In this document: positions 23,527 to 32,730 of the stretch, piece after piece
How the letters are laid out: each line of letters opens with the position of its first letter
Position numbering within the stretch: the first letter of the stretch is position 1
NCBI GenBank assembly: GCA_910587495.1
Contig: CAJUMT010000003.1
Coordinates: forward strand, 8,626-44,873
Direction: 5' to 3'
Source: an uncultured Lachnospiraceae bacterium
GTDB taxonomy: Bacteria > Bacillota_A > Clostridia > Lachnospirales > Lachnospiraceae
DNA length: 36,248 nucleotides
Notes under the pieces: model-generated
The model's input: only the letters and a program-made list of their open reading frames with translations
What the model was told of the DNA's origin: nothing
Databases searched by the model: none
Program-made: the position numbers and the translations under genes

Positions 23527-25674
23527 ATGAGTTTGAAAAAAGAATATATGAAACCTGAATATTTTGAAAATCGTGAATTGAGCTGGATTGGATTTAACGA
23601 GCGTATTTTGGGAGAGGCGAAAGACAAGAAAAATCCGTTATTTGAAAGACTGAAATTTTTAAGCATAACTTCTTCCAACCTGGACGAATTTTTTATGGTT
23701 CGGGTCGCTTCTTTAAAAGATATGGTCAACGCGGAATACTCTAAAAAGGATTTCTCCGGTATGACGCCTCAGCAACAGTTGGATGCCATTCATGACCGGG
23801 TACACAGTTTTGTCAGCGCTCAGTATTCCATCTGGCAGCGTTCCCTGTTACCGGGACTGCGCCAGTGCGGTCTTCAGGTGATCGAAGACCATACCCAGTT
23901 AAATGACGAGCAGAAGCGGTATGTGGACCAGTATTTTGTAGAGAATGTATATCCGGTGGTGACGCCCATGGCGGTGGATTCTTCCAGGCCGTTCCCTTTG
24001 ATCGTCAATAAAACCCTGAACTTAGGCGCGCTTCTTAAAAAGAAAAATGAAAAAGACGCGGAGCTTGAATTTGCCACCGTGCAGGTGCCTGCAGTCCTTC
24101 CCAGGATCATATCTATTCCGTCACCGGAAAAAGATATCCAGTCGGTGATTCTTTTAGAGGAAATGATCGCCCGAAATATGCCCCAGCTTTTCTTAAGCTA
24201 TGATGTGGTCTGCGTACACCCTTACCGAATTATGCGGAACGCGGATCTGACGATTGACGAGGATGAGGCATCTGATCTTCTAAAAGAAATACAAAAACAG
24301 TTGAAAAAGCGCCAGTGGGGTGAGGTGATCCGCCTTGAGGTGGACGAAAAGATAGATAAACGTCTTTTAAAGATCCTGAAAAAGGAGTTTGAAATTAAAG
24401 AGGATGCCATTTACCGGACTTTAGGTCCTCTGGACCTGACATTTCTGATGAAAATGTATGGACTGGAGGGATTTGAACAGTATAAAGAGCCGAAATATAT
24501 TCCTCAGCCGATACCGAACCTGACAGGCAGGCCGGATATTTTTGAAGAGATCCGGAAAGGAGATATTCTACTGCATCATCCCTATCAGACCTTTGATCCG
24601 GTGGTGGATTTTATTAAAAAAGCTTCCAGGGATTCCAGGGTGCTTGCCATTAAGCAGACGCTTTACCGGGTCAGCGGCAATTCGCCCATTATCGCGGCCC
24701 TCGCCCAGGCGGCGGAAAACGGAAAGCAAGTGTCCGTGCTGGTGGAGTTAAAAGCACGTTTTGATGAGGAACACAATATTGCCTGGGCAAAGATGCTTGA
24801 GCGTTCAGGATGCCATGTAATCTATGGCCTGGTGGGGCTTAAGACGCACAGTAAGATTACGCTGGTGGTGCGTCGGGAGGAAGACGGTATCCGCAGATAT
24901 GTACACTTGGGAACCGGCAATTATAATGATACGACGGCAAAGCTTTATACGGATATGGGTCTTTTGACCTGTTCGGAGGCCATCGGAGAGGATGCGACGG
25001 CTGTATTTAACATGCTTTCCGGTTATTCCGAACCGGCCAGCTGGAATAAACTGTCTTTGGCGCCCCTGTGGCTAAGAGACCGTTTTATGACCATGATACA
25101 CAGAGAGACGGTCAATGCGAAGAACAAAGAACCGGCGCATATTGTGGCAAAGATGAACTCTTTGTGTGATCCGGGGCTGATTGCGGCTTTGTATGAGGCA
25201 AGCGCAGCAGGCGTGAAGATCGAACTGATTATTCGGGGGATTTGTTCTCTCAAAGTGGGGATTCCGGGCGTCAGCGAGAATATTACCGTGCGTTCTATTG
25301 TAGGAACCTACTTGGAACACAGCCGGATTTATTATTTTTTAAACGGCGGAGAGGAAGAGATCTATCTTGCAAGTGCAGACTGGATGCCGAGAAATTTAGA
25401 TCGCCGGGTGGAAATTTTATTCCCTATCGAAAATGAGCAGTTGAAAAAAGAAGTGATGCATGTGCTGCAGATTCAATTGCAGGACACCATAAAAGCACAG
25501 GTCAAGCAGCCGGACGGAACATATGAAAAAGTAGACCGCAGGGGCAAGGCAGCTTTGTGCGCCCAGGAATACTTTATGAAGTATGCGAAAAATCTGAATA
25601 AACAGCAGGAGGATACGGTTCAGAACCGGGTATTTATTCCGGAGGAACCAATGGAGGAAAATGACGAAGGATAA
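23527..25674 (+). CDS. ppk1: Polyphosphate kinase 1
   Basis: PPK1 polymerises the gamma phosphate of ATP into inorganic polyphosphate at the membrane. The 715-residue protein has the N domain (ENRELSWIGFNERIL), head domain, and the two phospholipase-D-like catalytic domains, with the autophosphorylated His441 in KTHSKITLVVRRE and downstream RRYVHLGTGNYNDTTA. Length and motifs are complete. AGGAGG precedes ATG 23527. Its 3' end overlaps the HAD-phosphatase gene by 14 bases. Confidence 0.96.
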   Translation: MSLKKEYMKPEYFENRELSWIGFNERILGEAKDKKNPLFERLKFLSITSSNLDEFFMVRVASLKDMVNAEYSKKDFSGMTPQQQLDAIHDRVHSFVSAQYSIWQRSLLPGLRQCGLQVIEDHTQLNDEQKRYVDQYFVENVYPVVTPMAVDSSRPFPLIVNKTLNLGALLKKKNEKDAELEFATVQVPAVLPRIISIPSPEKDIQSVILLEEMIARNMPQLFLSYDVVCVHPYRIMRNADLTIDEDEASDLLKEIQKQLKKRQWGEVIRLEVDEKIDKRLLKILKKEFEIKEDAIYRTLGPLDLTFLMKMYGLEGFEQYKEPKYIPQPIPNLTGRPDIFEEIRKGDILLHHPYQTFDPVVDFIKKASRDSRVLAIKQTLYRVSGNSPIIAALAQAAENGKQVSVLVELKARFDEEHNIAWAKMLERSGCHVIYGLVGLKTHSKITLVVRREEDGIRRYVHLGTGNYNDTTAKLYTDMGLLTCSEAIGEDATAVFNMLSGYSEPASWNKLSLAPLWLRDRFMTMIHRETVNAKNKEPAHIVAKMNSLCDPGLIAALYEASAAGVKIELIIRGICSLKVGIPGVSENITVRSIVGTYLEHSRIYYFLNGGEEEIYLASADWMPRNLDRRVEILFPIENEQLKKEVMHVLQIQLQDTIKAQVKQPDGTYEKVDRRGKAALCAQEYFMKYAKNLNKQQEDTVQNRVFIPEEPMEENDEG

Positions 25675-26485
25675 AAAGGGACTGTTTTTGGACATGGACG
25701 GGACGACGCTGGATAATGAACGCAGAATCTCGGACGAAAACATGGAGGCGTTAAAAAAGACTATTCAGGCGGGACATGAGGTGGTGGTGACGACGGGCAG
25801 GCCGGCAGCCAGCGCGGGATATCTGTTAAAAGAACATCATTTGCATGAGATCGGCTGCAGATATGTACTCGCATATAACGGAGGGATGCTTCTGGATTGT
25901 ACTTCGGATCAGGTGATTTTTAAAAAGACGCTTCCCCTTGCTTATGTAAAGGAGCTGGCGGACGCAGCCAGACGGCGGGGGATCTATATCCATACCTATG
26001 GAGATGATAAAGTCGTGACAGAAAGGGAAGATGAAAATCTGGTACACTATATGAACAAAACCAGCATGAAAGCTCATGTGGTAAAGGACATTGCAGAAGA
26101 GCTAAAAGAAGAACCCTGTAAAATGCTGGCGGTGGACATCAAAGATCATGAAAACTTAGAGGCATTTAAAAATGAGATGAAGCAGTGGGCAGAAGGGAAA
26201 GTGGACATGTATTTCAGTTGCCCGGAATATTTGGAGATCGTGCCCAAAGGCGTGTGTAAAGGAGAAGCATTAAAAACATTTTGTAAAGTACATGGAATCC
26301 CGGTGGAACATGCTGTGGCAGTGGGGGACGAAGGCAACGATATCTCTATGATCCAGGCAGCGGGAATCGGCTGTGCCGTGGCGAACGGGATGGAAGAAGT
26401 AAAAAGGGCGGCGAATTATGTGACTGAGCGGGACAATAATCAGTCGGCTATCGCGGAAGTGGTGGAGAAGTTCGTACTTTCCTGA
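25661..26485 (+). CDS. Cof-type HAD-superfamily hydrolase
   Basis: The 274-residue phosphatase has DMDGTTLDNERRIS with nucleophile Asp11 and Asp13, VVTTGRPAA (motif 2), the C2-type cap, a KGEALKTFCKVHGI lysine region and the VAVGDEGNDISMIQAAG motif 4. Such YidA/Cof enzymes dephosphorylate sugar phosphates or pyridoxal phosphate; the substrate is not assignable. The gene starts inside the end of ppk1 and probably closes the rimO-to-HAD operon. Its stop lies 5 bases from the convergent spoVAF-like stop. Confidence 0.9.
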   Translation: MTKDKKGLFLDMDGTTLDNERRISDENMEALKKTIQAGHEVVVTTGRPAASAGYLLKEHHLHEIGCRYVLAYNGGMLLDCTSDQVIFKKTLPLAYVKELADAARRRGIYIHTYGDDKVVTEREDENLVHYMNKTSMKAHVVKDIAEELKEEPCKMLAVDIKDHENLEAFKNEMKQWAEGKVDMYFSCPEYLEIVPKGVCKGEALKTFCKVHGIPVEHAVAVGDEGNDISMIQAAGIGCAVANGMEEVKRAANYVTERDNNQSAIAEVVEKFVLS

Positions 26486-26490
26486 AAAAT

Positions 26491-27888
26491 TTATAGTTTC
26501 AGACGGAAAAGCTGATGCTTCAATGCAGACCAGTGGAAGGGAATCAGAGGGTACAGATAACTCCTTTCGGTAAAAGTCTGGCAGGTAAGAAGACTGACGG
26601 CAACGATGATTAAACCTGCGATAAAACCATAAAGCGAGAAGCAGCCTGTCAGGATCAAAAGCAGAATGCGCATAAACTTGACGGCATAATTCAGTTCGGC
26701 GTTGGATTGAGAATAATTTGCTATGGTTACGAAGGCCATATAAAGCATAACTTCTTCATTGAACCAACCGGAATTAACGGCAAATTCTCCGATAACCAGA
26801 CCCGCGATGACAGACAGGGGAGTACTCAGCATATCCGGTGTATGGATTGCTGCCAGGCGAAGACCATCGATGGAAAGTTCCAGAAGAAGGAACTGCAGGG
26901 TAAGGGGAATATTTACCGTGTCTTTGATTTGTATAAAGGTAAAGCCTGCCGGAATCCAGTCAGGATGCTGCATCAGAAGCAGGAATAAAGGGGTCAAAAA
27001 TAAAGATAGAGCCATGATCAGGAATCTGGACAGACGAAGATACGTTCCTGTGATCGGCGGAAAATAATAATCATTGGCCTCTTCCGTGATGGCAAACAGG
27101 CTTGTGGGTAGGATTATGGCAGATGGAGAATTGTCCACCAGTAGCACGATGTTTCCTTCCAGGATGGAGGCTGCAGCGGTGTCAGGACGCTCTGTTAAAT
27201 GAAATCTTGGAAACGGATTGAACCAGCGGCCCGGAAGAAGCAGTTCGGCAAGACTTTCCTGGTTCATTGTCAGGGCGTCGATGGTGACGGATTGTAAGCG
27301 TTTTTTCAGCTTTTGCAGGCATGTCTGGTTTGCCCTGTCTTCCATATAGCATAAAACGATGTCGGTGCGGCTGCTTTCACCTAAACATTGCATCTCCATA
27401 CACAGTTTCGGGGAGCGAATCCGGCGCCGGATCAGGGCGGTGTTGAATACCACAGTTTCCACAAAACCGTCCCGGGAACCGCGAAGCGTGCGGTCTTTAA
27501 AAGGCTCTTCCACGCTTCTTGCCGGGTAGGTACGGCAGTCGATAGCGAGACAGCCAGCATGGCCAGACAGAAATAGACAGGGAACTCCTGACAGAAGATT
27601 TTTCAGCACATCGTCTATCGTGGAGAGAACCTCCGTTTCAATATAAGGAATATTCTGCACCTGGAATTGCTCTAAAGAGTCCGGGATATTTTCAGGTTTT
27701 AAACTATAAAGATATTCCAGCAGTTTTTCCAGAATATCATCTTTTACAAGACCGTCGATCAGGAACAGGGCGGCGTTTTTGCCTGCGATTACCAGGTCTT
27801 TTTCCAGTATGTCGAAATTTCGGTCTGTGCCGAGAAGCTGACGAAGGCTGGAGATATTTTCCTCATAGTTACCAGATAAACTATTCAT
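26491..27888 (-). CDS. spoVAF: SpoVAF/GerA-family spore germination protein
   Basis: The 465-residue protein has a soluble N-terminal half with CLAIDCRTYP, GSRDGFVETVVFNTALIRRR, and a C-terminal half with about five hydrophobic segments (from VLLVDNSPSAIILPTSLF on), the GerA-A subunit architecture. The SRDGFVET...NTALIRRRIR wording fits SpoVAF more than nutrient-receptor GerAA. These proteins sit in the spore inner membrane and aid germination. No spoVA genes or other ger subunits flank it, so this is a stand-alone copy. AGGTGATC precedes the ATG, and a sigma-G-like promoter lies just upstream. Confidence 0.85.
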   Translation of the reverse strand: MNSLSGNYEENISSLRQLLGTDRNFDILEKDLVIAGKNAALFLIDGLVKDDILEKLLEYLYSLKPENIPDSLEQFQVQNIPYIETEVLSTIDDVLKNLLSGVPCLFLSGHAGCLAIDCRTYPARSVEEPFKDRTLRGSRDGFVETVVFNTALIRRRIRSPKLCMEMQCLGESSRTDIVLCYMEDRANQTCLQKLKKRLQSVTIDALTMNQESLAELLLPGRWFNPFPRFHLTERPDTAAASILEGNIVLLVDNSPSAIILPTSLFAITEEANDYYFPPITGTYLRLSRFLIMALSLFLTPLFLLLMQHPDWIPAGFTFIQIKDTVNIPLTLQFLLLELSIDGLRLAAIHTPDMLSTPLSVIAGLVIGEFAVNSGWFNEEVMLYMAFVTIANYSQSNAELNYAVKFMRILLLILTGCFSLYGFIAGLIIVAVSLLTCQTFTERSYLYPLIPFHWSALKHQLFRLKL

Positions 27889-27906
27889 TTAAGATCACCT
27901 CAGGGA

Positions 27907-27936
27907 TAGTATGCCCGGAACGGAGAAATATATGAA
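27907..27936 (-). promoter_or_regulatory. Candidate sigma-G (forespore) promoter for the spoVAF-like gene
   Basis: On the minus strand TTCATA (27936-27931), 17 bases, CATACTA (27913-27907). The -10 matches the forespore sigma-G consensus and the -35 differs by one base from TGMATA. The predicted start leaves a leader of only about 12 bases, so the site is plausible but tight. It overlaps the start codon of the divergent amidase gene. Confidence 0.4.
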
Positions 27937-28870
27937 AATAACCCGACAAAAGAACTGCAGGAGGATACCGGCGGCGGGAAATGTGCTTGCGGTACTTTTT
28001 TTACTTATGGCTGTCGCGCTTGTGCTGGTATCCTGCACACAAAATATACAGGAATCGGAAACCGGTACAGAAGAAAGACAGGAGGAGCCGTCAGGGCTTT
28101 CGGAAGAACAGCCAGAAAGTATTCCGGAAGAGCAGTTAGAAAGTATTCCGGAAAAACAGCCGGAAAATGTTTTGGAAGAATCTGCAGAAAACACGCAGAA
28201 AGACGCAGAAGAACCGGTTCTTTCGGATACAGAAGAACCTGCCCCGGAAAGCCATGTGGTAGTCATAGATCCAGGGCATCAGAAAAAAGGCGACAGCACC
28301 CAGGAACCTAACGGTCCGGATTCCTCCGTTATGAAAGCCCGTGTGGCAGGCGGTACCAGCGGTCGGACAACAGGCGTTCCGGAATATGAACTGACGCTTA
28401 CTATTTCTTTAAAGCTTCGTGACGAGTTGGAAGCGCGGGGCTATACCGTATATATGACCCGGGAGTCCCATGATGTAAATATCAGTAATATGGAGCGTGC
28501 TTTGTACGCTTCGTCGGTAGGCGCGGAAATAGCGGTGCGCATTCATGCCAACGGTTCGGAGGATACTTCTGTAAGCGGCGCGCTGGCGCTTACACCCTCT
28601 TCTGATAATCCCTATATCAGTCATCTTGCTTCTGAAAGCATGTCTTTAAGTAAATGTATCCTGGATGCTTACTGCAATGCAACCAGTATGGACAATAAAG
28701 GCATTATGTTTTCGGATACCATGACAGGGATCAACTGGAGCACGGTTCCGGTTACGATTCTGGAGATGGGATTTATGACCAATCCCGCCGACGATACCAA
28801 TATGCAGGATGAAAAATACCAACAGAAGATGGTGCAGGGAATCGCGGACGGAATCGATGCGTATTTCTGA
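27932..28870 (+). CDS. Lipoprotein N-acetylmuramoyl-L-alanine amidase (Amidase_3)
   Basis: The 312-residue protein has a lipoprotein signal with LVSC (Cys35), an acidic linker with four 8-residue repeats (about 58-89), and a zinc amidase domain: VVIDPGHQKKGD (His ligand), GVPEYELTLTISLKL (Glu ligand), VRIHANGSED (His ligand) and VTILEMGFMTNPADD (catalytic Glu). It would cleave the amide between muramic acid and peptide in the cell wall from the outer membrane face. ATG 27932 with CGGAG upstream is preferred; ATG 27911 is an in-frame alternative adding 7 residues. It abuts the convergent phosphatase gene with no gap. Proximity to a germination gene may suggest a sporulation role, which is inference. 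Confidence 0.9.
   Translation: MKITRQKNCRRIPAAGNVLAVLFLLMAVALVLVSCTQNIQESETGTEERQEEPSGLSEEQPESIPEEQLESIPEKQPENVLEESAENTQKDAEEPVLSDTEEPAPESHVVVIDPGHQKKGDSTQEPNGPDSSVMKARVAGGTSGRTTGVPEYELTLTISLKLRDELEARGYTVYMTRESHDVNISNMERALYASSVGAEIAVRIHANGSEDTSVSGALALTPSSDNPYISHLASESMSLSKCILDAYCNATSMDNKGIMFSDTMTGINWSTVPVTILEMGFMTNPADDTNMQDEKYQQKMVQGIADGIDAYF
28103..28198 (+). repeat. Four tandem 24-bp repeats encoding the amidase linker
   Basis: Four successive 24-base units encode EEQPESIP, EEQLESIP, EKQPENVL and EESAENTQ. The first two are nearly identical at DNA level and the last two have diverged. Such a tract can change copy number by slippage and would alter only linker length. Confidence 0.85.
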
Positions 28871-29644
28871 TCAGTGTCTTTGGTCTTTGTTGGCGTAAGT
28901 CTCGCAAAATCTGGCGGAGAAGGAAGGTACTTCCCCTCCGGCATAGAGGTGGGAGATATCGCCAAAATGTGTGCCTCTGAACATGGCAAGTCCTTCCTCA
29001 CGTTCTTCAGTGAAGACTTCCGTTACGGAAGTAGGTGCGAAGGCCGTGCCCTGCCACAGGCAGAAGGGGGAAATATTTAAAAGATGGGATAATACAACAC
29101 AGGTAAGGCCAAAGTGGCAAAAAAATGTGATGGTATCCGTATTGGCTTTCTCAACCCGGTACATAAGCCCGTCCCGCGTATAGCCGTAACTAGCCAGAAG
29201 ATCGTCCAGATGCCGGGTTACATGATCATAGACCTTAACAATATCGCTGTGCCTGGCAATCTCGGAATCCCGCCAGCCTTCCCGGTCCATATATTCCGGG
29301 TGCTGCATATAATAGGAAGGCATAAGATCCCATACGATTCTGGGCGGATACAAGCCGTCTTTGATCTTTGTATTAGGAAAAGCCCTGCGCAGCGCTTCCG
29401 AATGGTTTATATCCAGCTTTGCAGGAAACTCCATAAGCCAGTCTAATGTCTTGGCGGTAAGTCCCAGTTTTTTAAGCGTATAAGAAGCGGTCTCCTGGGC
29501 ACGCCCCAAAGGGGATACAAAACAATCTCCTAAGTGAAGGTCTTTTGCCGACTCTGCAAGAAGAGAGGCTTCTATCTTTCCTTTCGCTGTCAGGCAGTCA
29601 TGTTCATAGTCCGGATCGCCGTGGCGTATCAATAATATTCTCAT
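28871..29644 (-). CDS. Histidine phosphatase family protein (phosphoglycerate-mutase-like)
   Basis: The 257-residue protein starts MRILLIRHGDPDYEHDCLT, the RHG motif with catalytic His8, followed by SPLGRAQETA and FFCHFGLT containing the second His. It is longer than typical phosphoglycerate mutase-like phosphatases and has a large insertion (about 85-165). Cytosolic phosphatase of unknown substrate. GGAGAG precedes the start at 29644. Its stop touches the stop of the convergent amidase gene (TGATCA). A near-perfect promoter lies upstream. Confidence 0.87.
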   Translation of the reverse strand: MRILLIRHGDPDYEHDCLTAKGKIEASLLAESAKDLHLGDCFVSPLGRAQETASYTLKKLGLTAKTLDWLMEFPAKLDINHSEALRRAFPNTKIKDGLYPPRIVWDLMPSYYMQHPEYMDREGWRDSEIARHSDIVKVYDHVTRHLDDLLASYGYTRDGLMYRVEKANTDTITFFCHFGLTCVVLSHLLNISPFCLWQGTAFAPTSVTEVFTEEREEGLAMFRGTHFGDISHLYAGGEVPSFSARFCETYANKDQRH

Positions 29645-29688
29645 GGTAATCTCTCCTAATCTCTCCTGATGTATGTTTTAGCGTATTG

Positions 29689-29717
29689 ATTATACACTAT
29701 TTAGCAGAAAGTGGCAA
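29689..29717 (-). promoter_or_regulatory. Sigma-A promoter for the histidine phosphatase gene
   Basis: On the minus strand TTGCCA (29717-29712), 17 bases, TATAAT (29694-29689). Predicted start near 29682, about 38 bases before the ATG. A 9-bp inverted repeat brackets the -35 (separate entry). Confidence 0.75.
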
Positions 29718-29730
29718 TTTTTAAATAGTG
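29695..29730. promoter_or_regulatory. 9-bp inverted repeat bracketing the -35 box (possible operator)
   Basis: CACTATTTA (29695-29703) and TAAATAGTG (29722-29730) are perfect inverted copies, 18 bases apart, flanking the -35 of the phosphatase promoter within the 196-base divergent gap. It could be a repressor site; no regulator is identified. Confidence 0.4.
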
Positions 29731-29759
29731 GATCTTTATGATTATAAATAAGTATATTA

Positions 29760-29788
29760 TTGTATAAATTTCCATTTTGTGGTATAGT
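29760..29788 (+). promoter_or_regulatory. Likely promoter for the repeat-domain surface protein
   Basis: TTGTAT (29760-29765), 17-base spacer, TATAGT (29783-29788). Predicted start near 29795, about 46 bases before the ATG 29841, which has GGAGGG upstream. Confidence 0.5.
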
Positions 29789-29840
29789 GCAACTGTATAA
29801 TTTAAACAGCACGTTATATTTTAAAAGTGGAGGGATGTGC

Positions 29841-30848
29841 ATGAAAAATAATAGCAACAAACGGTTACTAAGCTTGCTGCTGACAGGGGCTATGCTTATG
29901 CAGCCATTGTCGGCGGTCGCTGTTTCAGCGCCGGACAACATGTCCCTGGCGGATAGCCAGGGTATAACGGCGGAAATTGAAGCGGCGGATGAGGCACAGG
30001 ATGAAGGGGAAGAGACCGGGCAGGATGTAACTACAGGCGGGCAGGACACTGAACAAGACACAGTACCCGCAGAGGAACAGAGCGTGGCTGACACCGAAGA
30101 AGAGACGGACATGCAGCCTGAGAGCGAAGTCCTGCAGCCGGAAACAGAGGAAAAGACGGTTGAGGTACATGATGAGGCAACAGTCGTTTTGCAGGGCGGA
30201 ACAGCAGTAATTCCCGCGGGCAGTAATACCGATACGGTAAAGATGCGCCTGGCCGAAGCTCTGATCAGCAATTGCGCAGATTTTACGGAAACTGAACTGC
30301 TGGCTTTGGAGTGGGAATATTATTGTGAAGGTAAGACTAAAATAGGAACCTGGGGGAATAAAAGCTGGGGTTCTATCGAAGGCTTTACGACAGAAACCGG
30401 TAAATTGATAAAGACTACTTATGCGCATCCTGCCCTGGTTGACAACGGGGACAACAACTATCAGGTTCGTTTAAAAAGTACGGAAACGGAAGTAACCTTC
30501 AGCAAGAAATCCGCGCTTGATGCTTCTATTTTATTGAAGGAAAATGCGACTGTCAGTCTTCCATATAAAGATGACGCAAGTGTTGATTATGCGCAGTTAC
30601 AGGAGAATGTGTTCCACGCAATGGTTGCAGCTACGACTCCGGAGCTGACTGCCAGTGATGTAAGTATTACATATTATGCAGAAGCAAAATCCGGCAGCGT
30701 GGGCGGTATTGGCAAAAACTGGGCGCCTTTAAGCGGCGGCAAAGTGTCCGGTTTGGAGTATCCTGCATATCAGCAGGCAGCCATCAGATTCGTTTTGCCT
30801 GGAATGGCGACGGCAGTTATGGTGCAGTCCAGGTTGAAGGCAGTATAA
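29841..30848 (+). pseudogene. Secreted repeat-domain surface protein, N-terminal part before a frameshift
   Basis: The first 335 codons encode a Sec signal peptide (KRLLSLLLTGAMLMQPLSAV, cleavage near residue 30), an acidic Glu/Asp/Thr-rich stretch (about 40-110), and then repeated beta-rich modules. The second module includes YYAEAKSGSVGGIGKNWAPL and ends GLEYPAYQ, after which the frame runs into unrelated residues and stops at 30848. The next frame continues the same module (GSHQIRFAWNGDGSY...), so the stop results from a one-base deletion near 30771. Together the two parts would make 956 residues. ATG 29841 has GGAGGG upstream. Family unknown to me; no sortase or S-layer anchor is seen. 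Confidence 0.8.
30672..30764 (+). repeat. Surface-protein module core, copy 1
   Basis: Encodes 31 residues from YYAEAKSG through GLEYP. About four fifths identical at DNA level to 31019-31111, by eye, marking a recent internal duplication. Confidence 0.85.
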
Positions 30849-30946
30849 CCATAGCAGACCGTGAGGCGGCGCCTTATACGCAGAAGGATCCTGTTGACAG
30901 CGTAAAACTGCCTGTCAATGCAGATCTGACAATAGACTATGACGCG

Positions 30947-32710
30947 TTGGCAGTATCCATATTCCATGCCGTAATTGCAGAGTCTGATGTACTTACGGCT
31001 GATAATGTGACTTTGGAATATTATGCTACGGCAAAGACCGGCAACGTGGGCGGTATTGGTAAAAACTGGGTTCCTTTAAGCGGCGGAAAGGAATCAGGTC
31101 TCGAATATCCCGGTATTCCGGCAGGTATTCAGAAGATCCGCATTTCCTGGCCTGGAAATCGGCTTTATGCATCCACCACTGTTGAGGCGGACGTGGAGAT
31201 TCTGGATCGTGAGCAGGTACAGTTTATATTGAATGACGGTCCTTACGAGGCAGGTATGGTATTTACTCCGGAGCAGGGGTATGATTACGCTGCTACGGCG
31301 AAGGCGATCTATGATGCCGTAGTAGCTTCTGTCAGTCCTGAAGTGGGTTATGAAAGCATAAAAGTAGAATATAATACAGATCGTACAGGTCTTACCCATA
31401 TCAGTTATAAATCTTTGGAAGAAACTGACGCGACCGGCCTGGTCAAGTTTAAGGACGGAAAATGGGAGATTCGGATTTCCTGCGGCGATACGGTGGAATA
31501 CCGCGGAAATTCTGTTACTGCAGAAGTGACAGTCAGCGATAATCGTCTTGAAAGTATTGTGGTTTTAAACGAGGGCGTTTCTTTTACCTATAATATGGAC
31601 GTTTCTGTTATGGAGCAGGCTGTTTTTGACAGTGTCGTTGACTGGAATAATTCCACACTGCCTGCTAAGGAGACATTGAGTCTGTCGGATTTTGAGATCA
31701 AATACAAAGCGCAGATTGATATCCTGGACGGCAGTCTGGAAGATATTTCCGGCAGTTTAAATGACAGTATGAAACGATGGATGCCTGTCGAAGGCGGTAA
31801 GTATCTGGGCGTTCCGTATGCGCCGATGGGTGCAGGAGAGCATCAGGTACAAATCAGCTACAAGGGAAATGCTGAATATCGTCCTTCTGATGCAGCTGAA
31901 GGCAGTATAAAAGTCAACAAAGCGAATGTAAAGGTTCGCGTACATTCTACAAATATCTATGCGGATCAGGCGGTTCCTGACGGGTTTATCACTACAGATC
32001 CTGCGGACAAGTTTGATTTTTATACGATTTATGCGGGCGCAACCAGCAATGTAAACCTTGGACTGTATCTAGATTTACCTGACAAGTTTGACAATAATAA
32101 GCTTATCGGCCTCATAGATCCTGTCGTAGAAAAGATTGCCGGCAGAAGTTTCAGTAAGATGATGCAGGAAGGCGTCACTTTAGGAGAACTTCGTTCCATG
32201 TTTGACAGTACGGAACTTTTAGAATTGCTGGACAAAATAGGCGTGGATACAGGTGCTTTCGGACAGATACTGAAAGTTTTAAACGCTTTGCCGGCTGTTA
32301 CAGACAGTGTGCGTATTGGATTTGGTGTGCCGAACCGCGCCGGTCTGTATAGTGTGACCGTGATTACTGATAACAAAAATTATAATACCGGCGTTGGTAT
32401 GGGAACCTTGCTGGTCAGGATGCGTCTGTCGGGTGTTAAGCTGACCTGGAGCCAGAGCCTGGGCAGTAAGATCAGCGCTGCTGATGCCAAAGATTTTGAT
32501 TTTAAAGCAGTTTTGTCTTACAATGGTGATGTTACGGTCAGCCAGAATAATGTGCATTATCTGTATTCTGGATTTACCAGTAAATGGAGAGTGTATTCCA
32601 GTACAACCACTCCGCCTTCTGAACCGGGCCGGTATGTGATGACGGTGGTTACCTTAGGAGGTAACTATCAGGCTCTTCCGATCACCAGATCTTTCCAGAT
32701 TACAAAATAA
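30947..32710 (+). pseudogene. Repeat-domain surface protein, C-terminal part after the frameshift
   Basis: This 587-codon frame continues the upstream surface protein; in fact it is readable in this frame from about 30772, before any start codon. It holds at least three more modules of the same style (YYATAKTGNVGGIGKNWVPL, then diverged units with IRISCGDTVEYRG and VQISYKGNAEYRP), followed by an unrelated C-terminal region of about 250 residues ending ITRSFQITK. No plausible ribosome binding site precedes 30947, so independent translation is unlikely. The long preserved frame argues the lesion is recent, phase-variable or a sequencing error. Confidence 0.8.
31019..31111 (+). repeat. Surface-protein module core, copy 2
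   Basis: Encodes 31 residues from YYATAKTG through GLEYP, the partner of 30672-30764. Comparison of what follows each copy (PAGIQKIRISW here) locates the missing base in copy 1. Confidence 0.85.
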
Positions 32711-32730
32711 TCTTTTTCATTTGATTCTAC

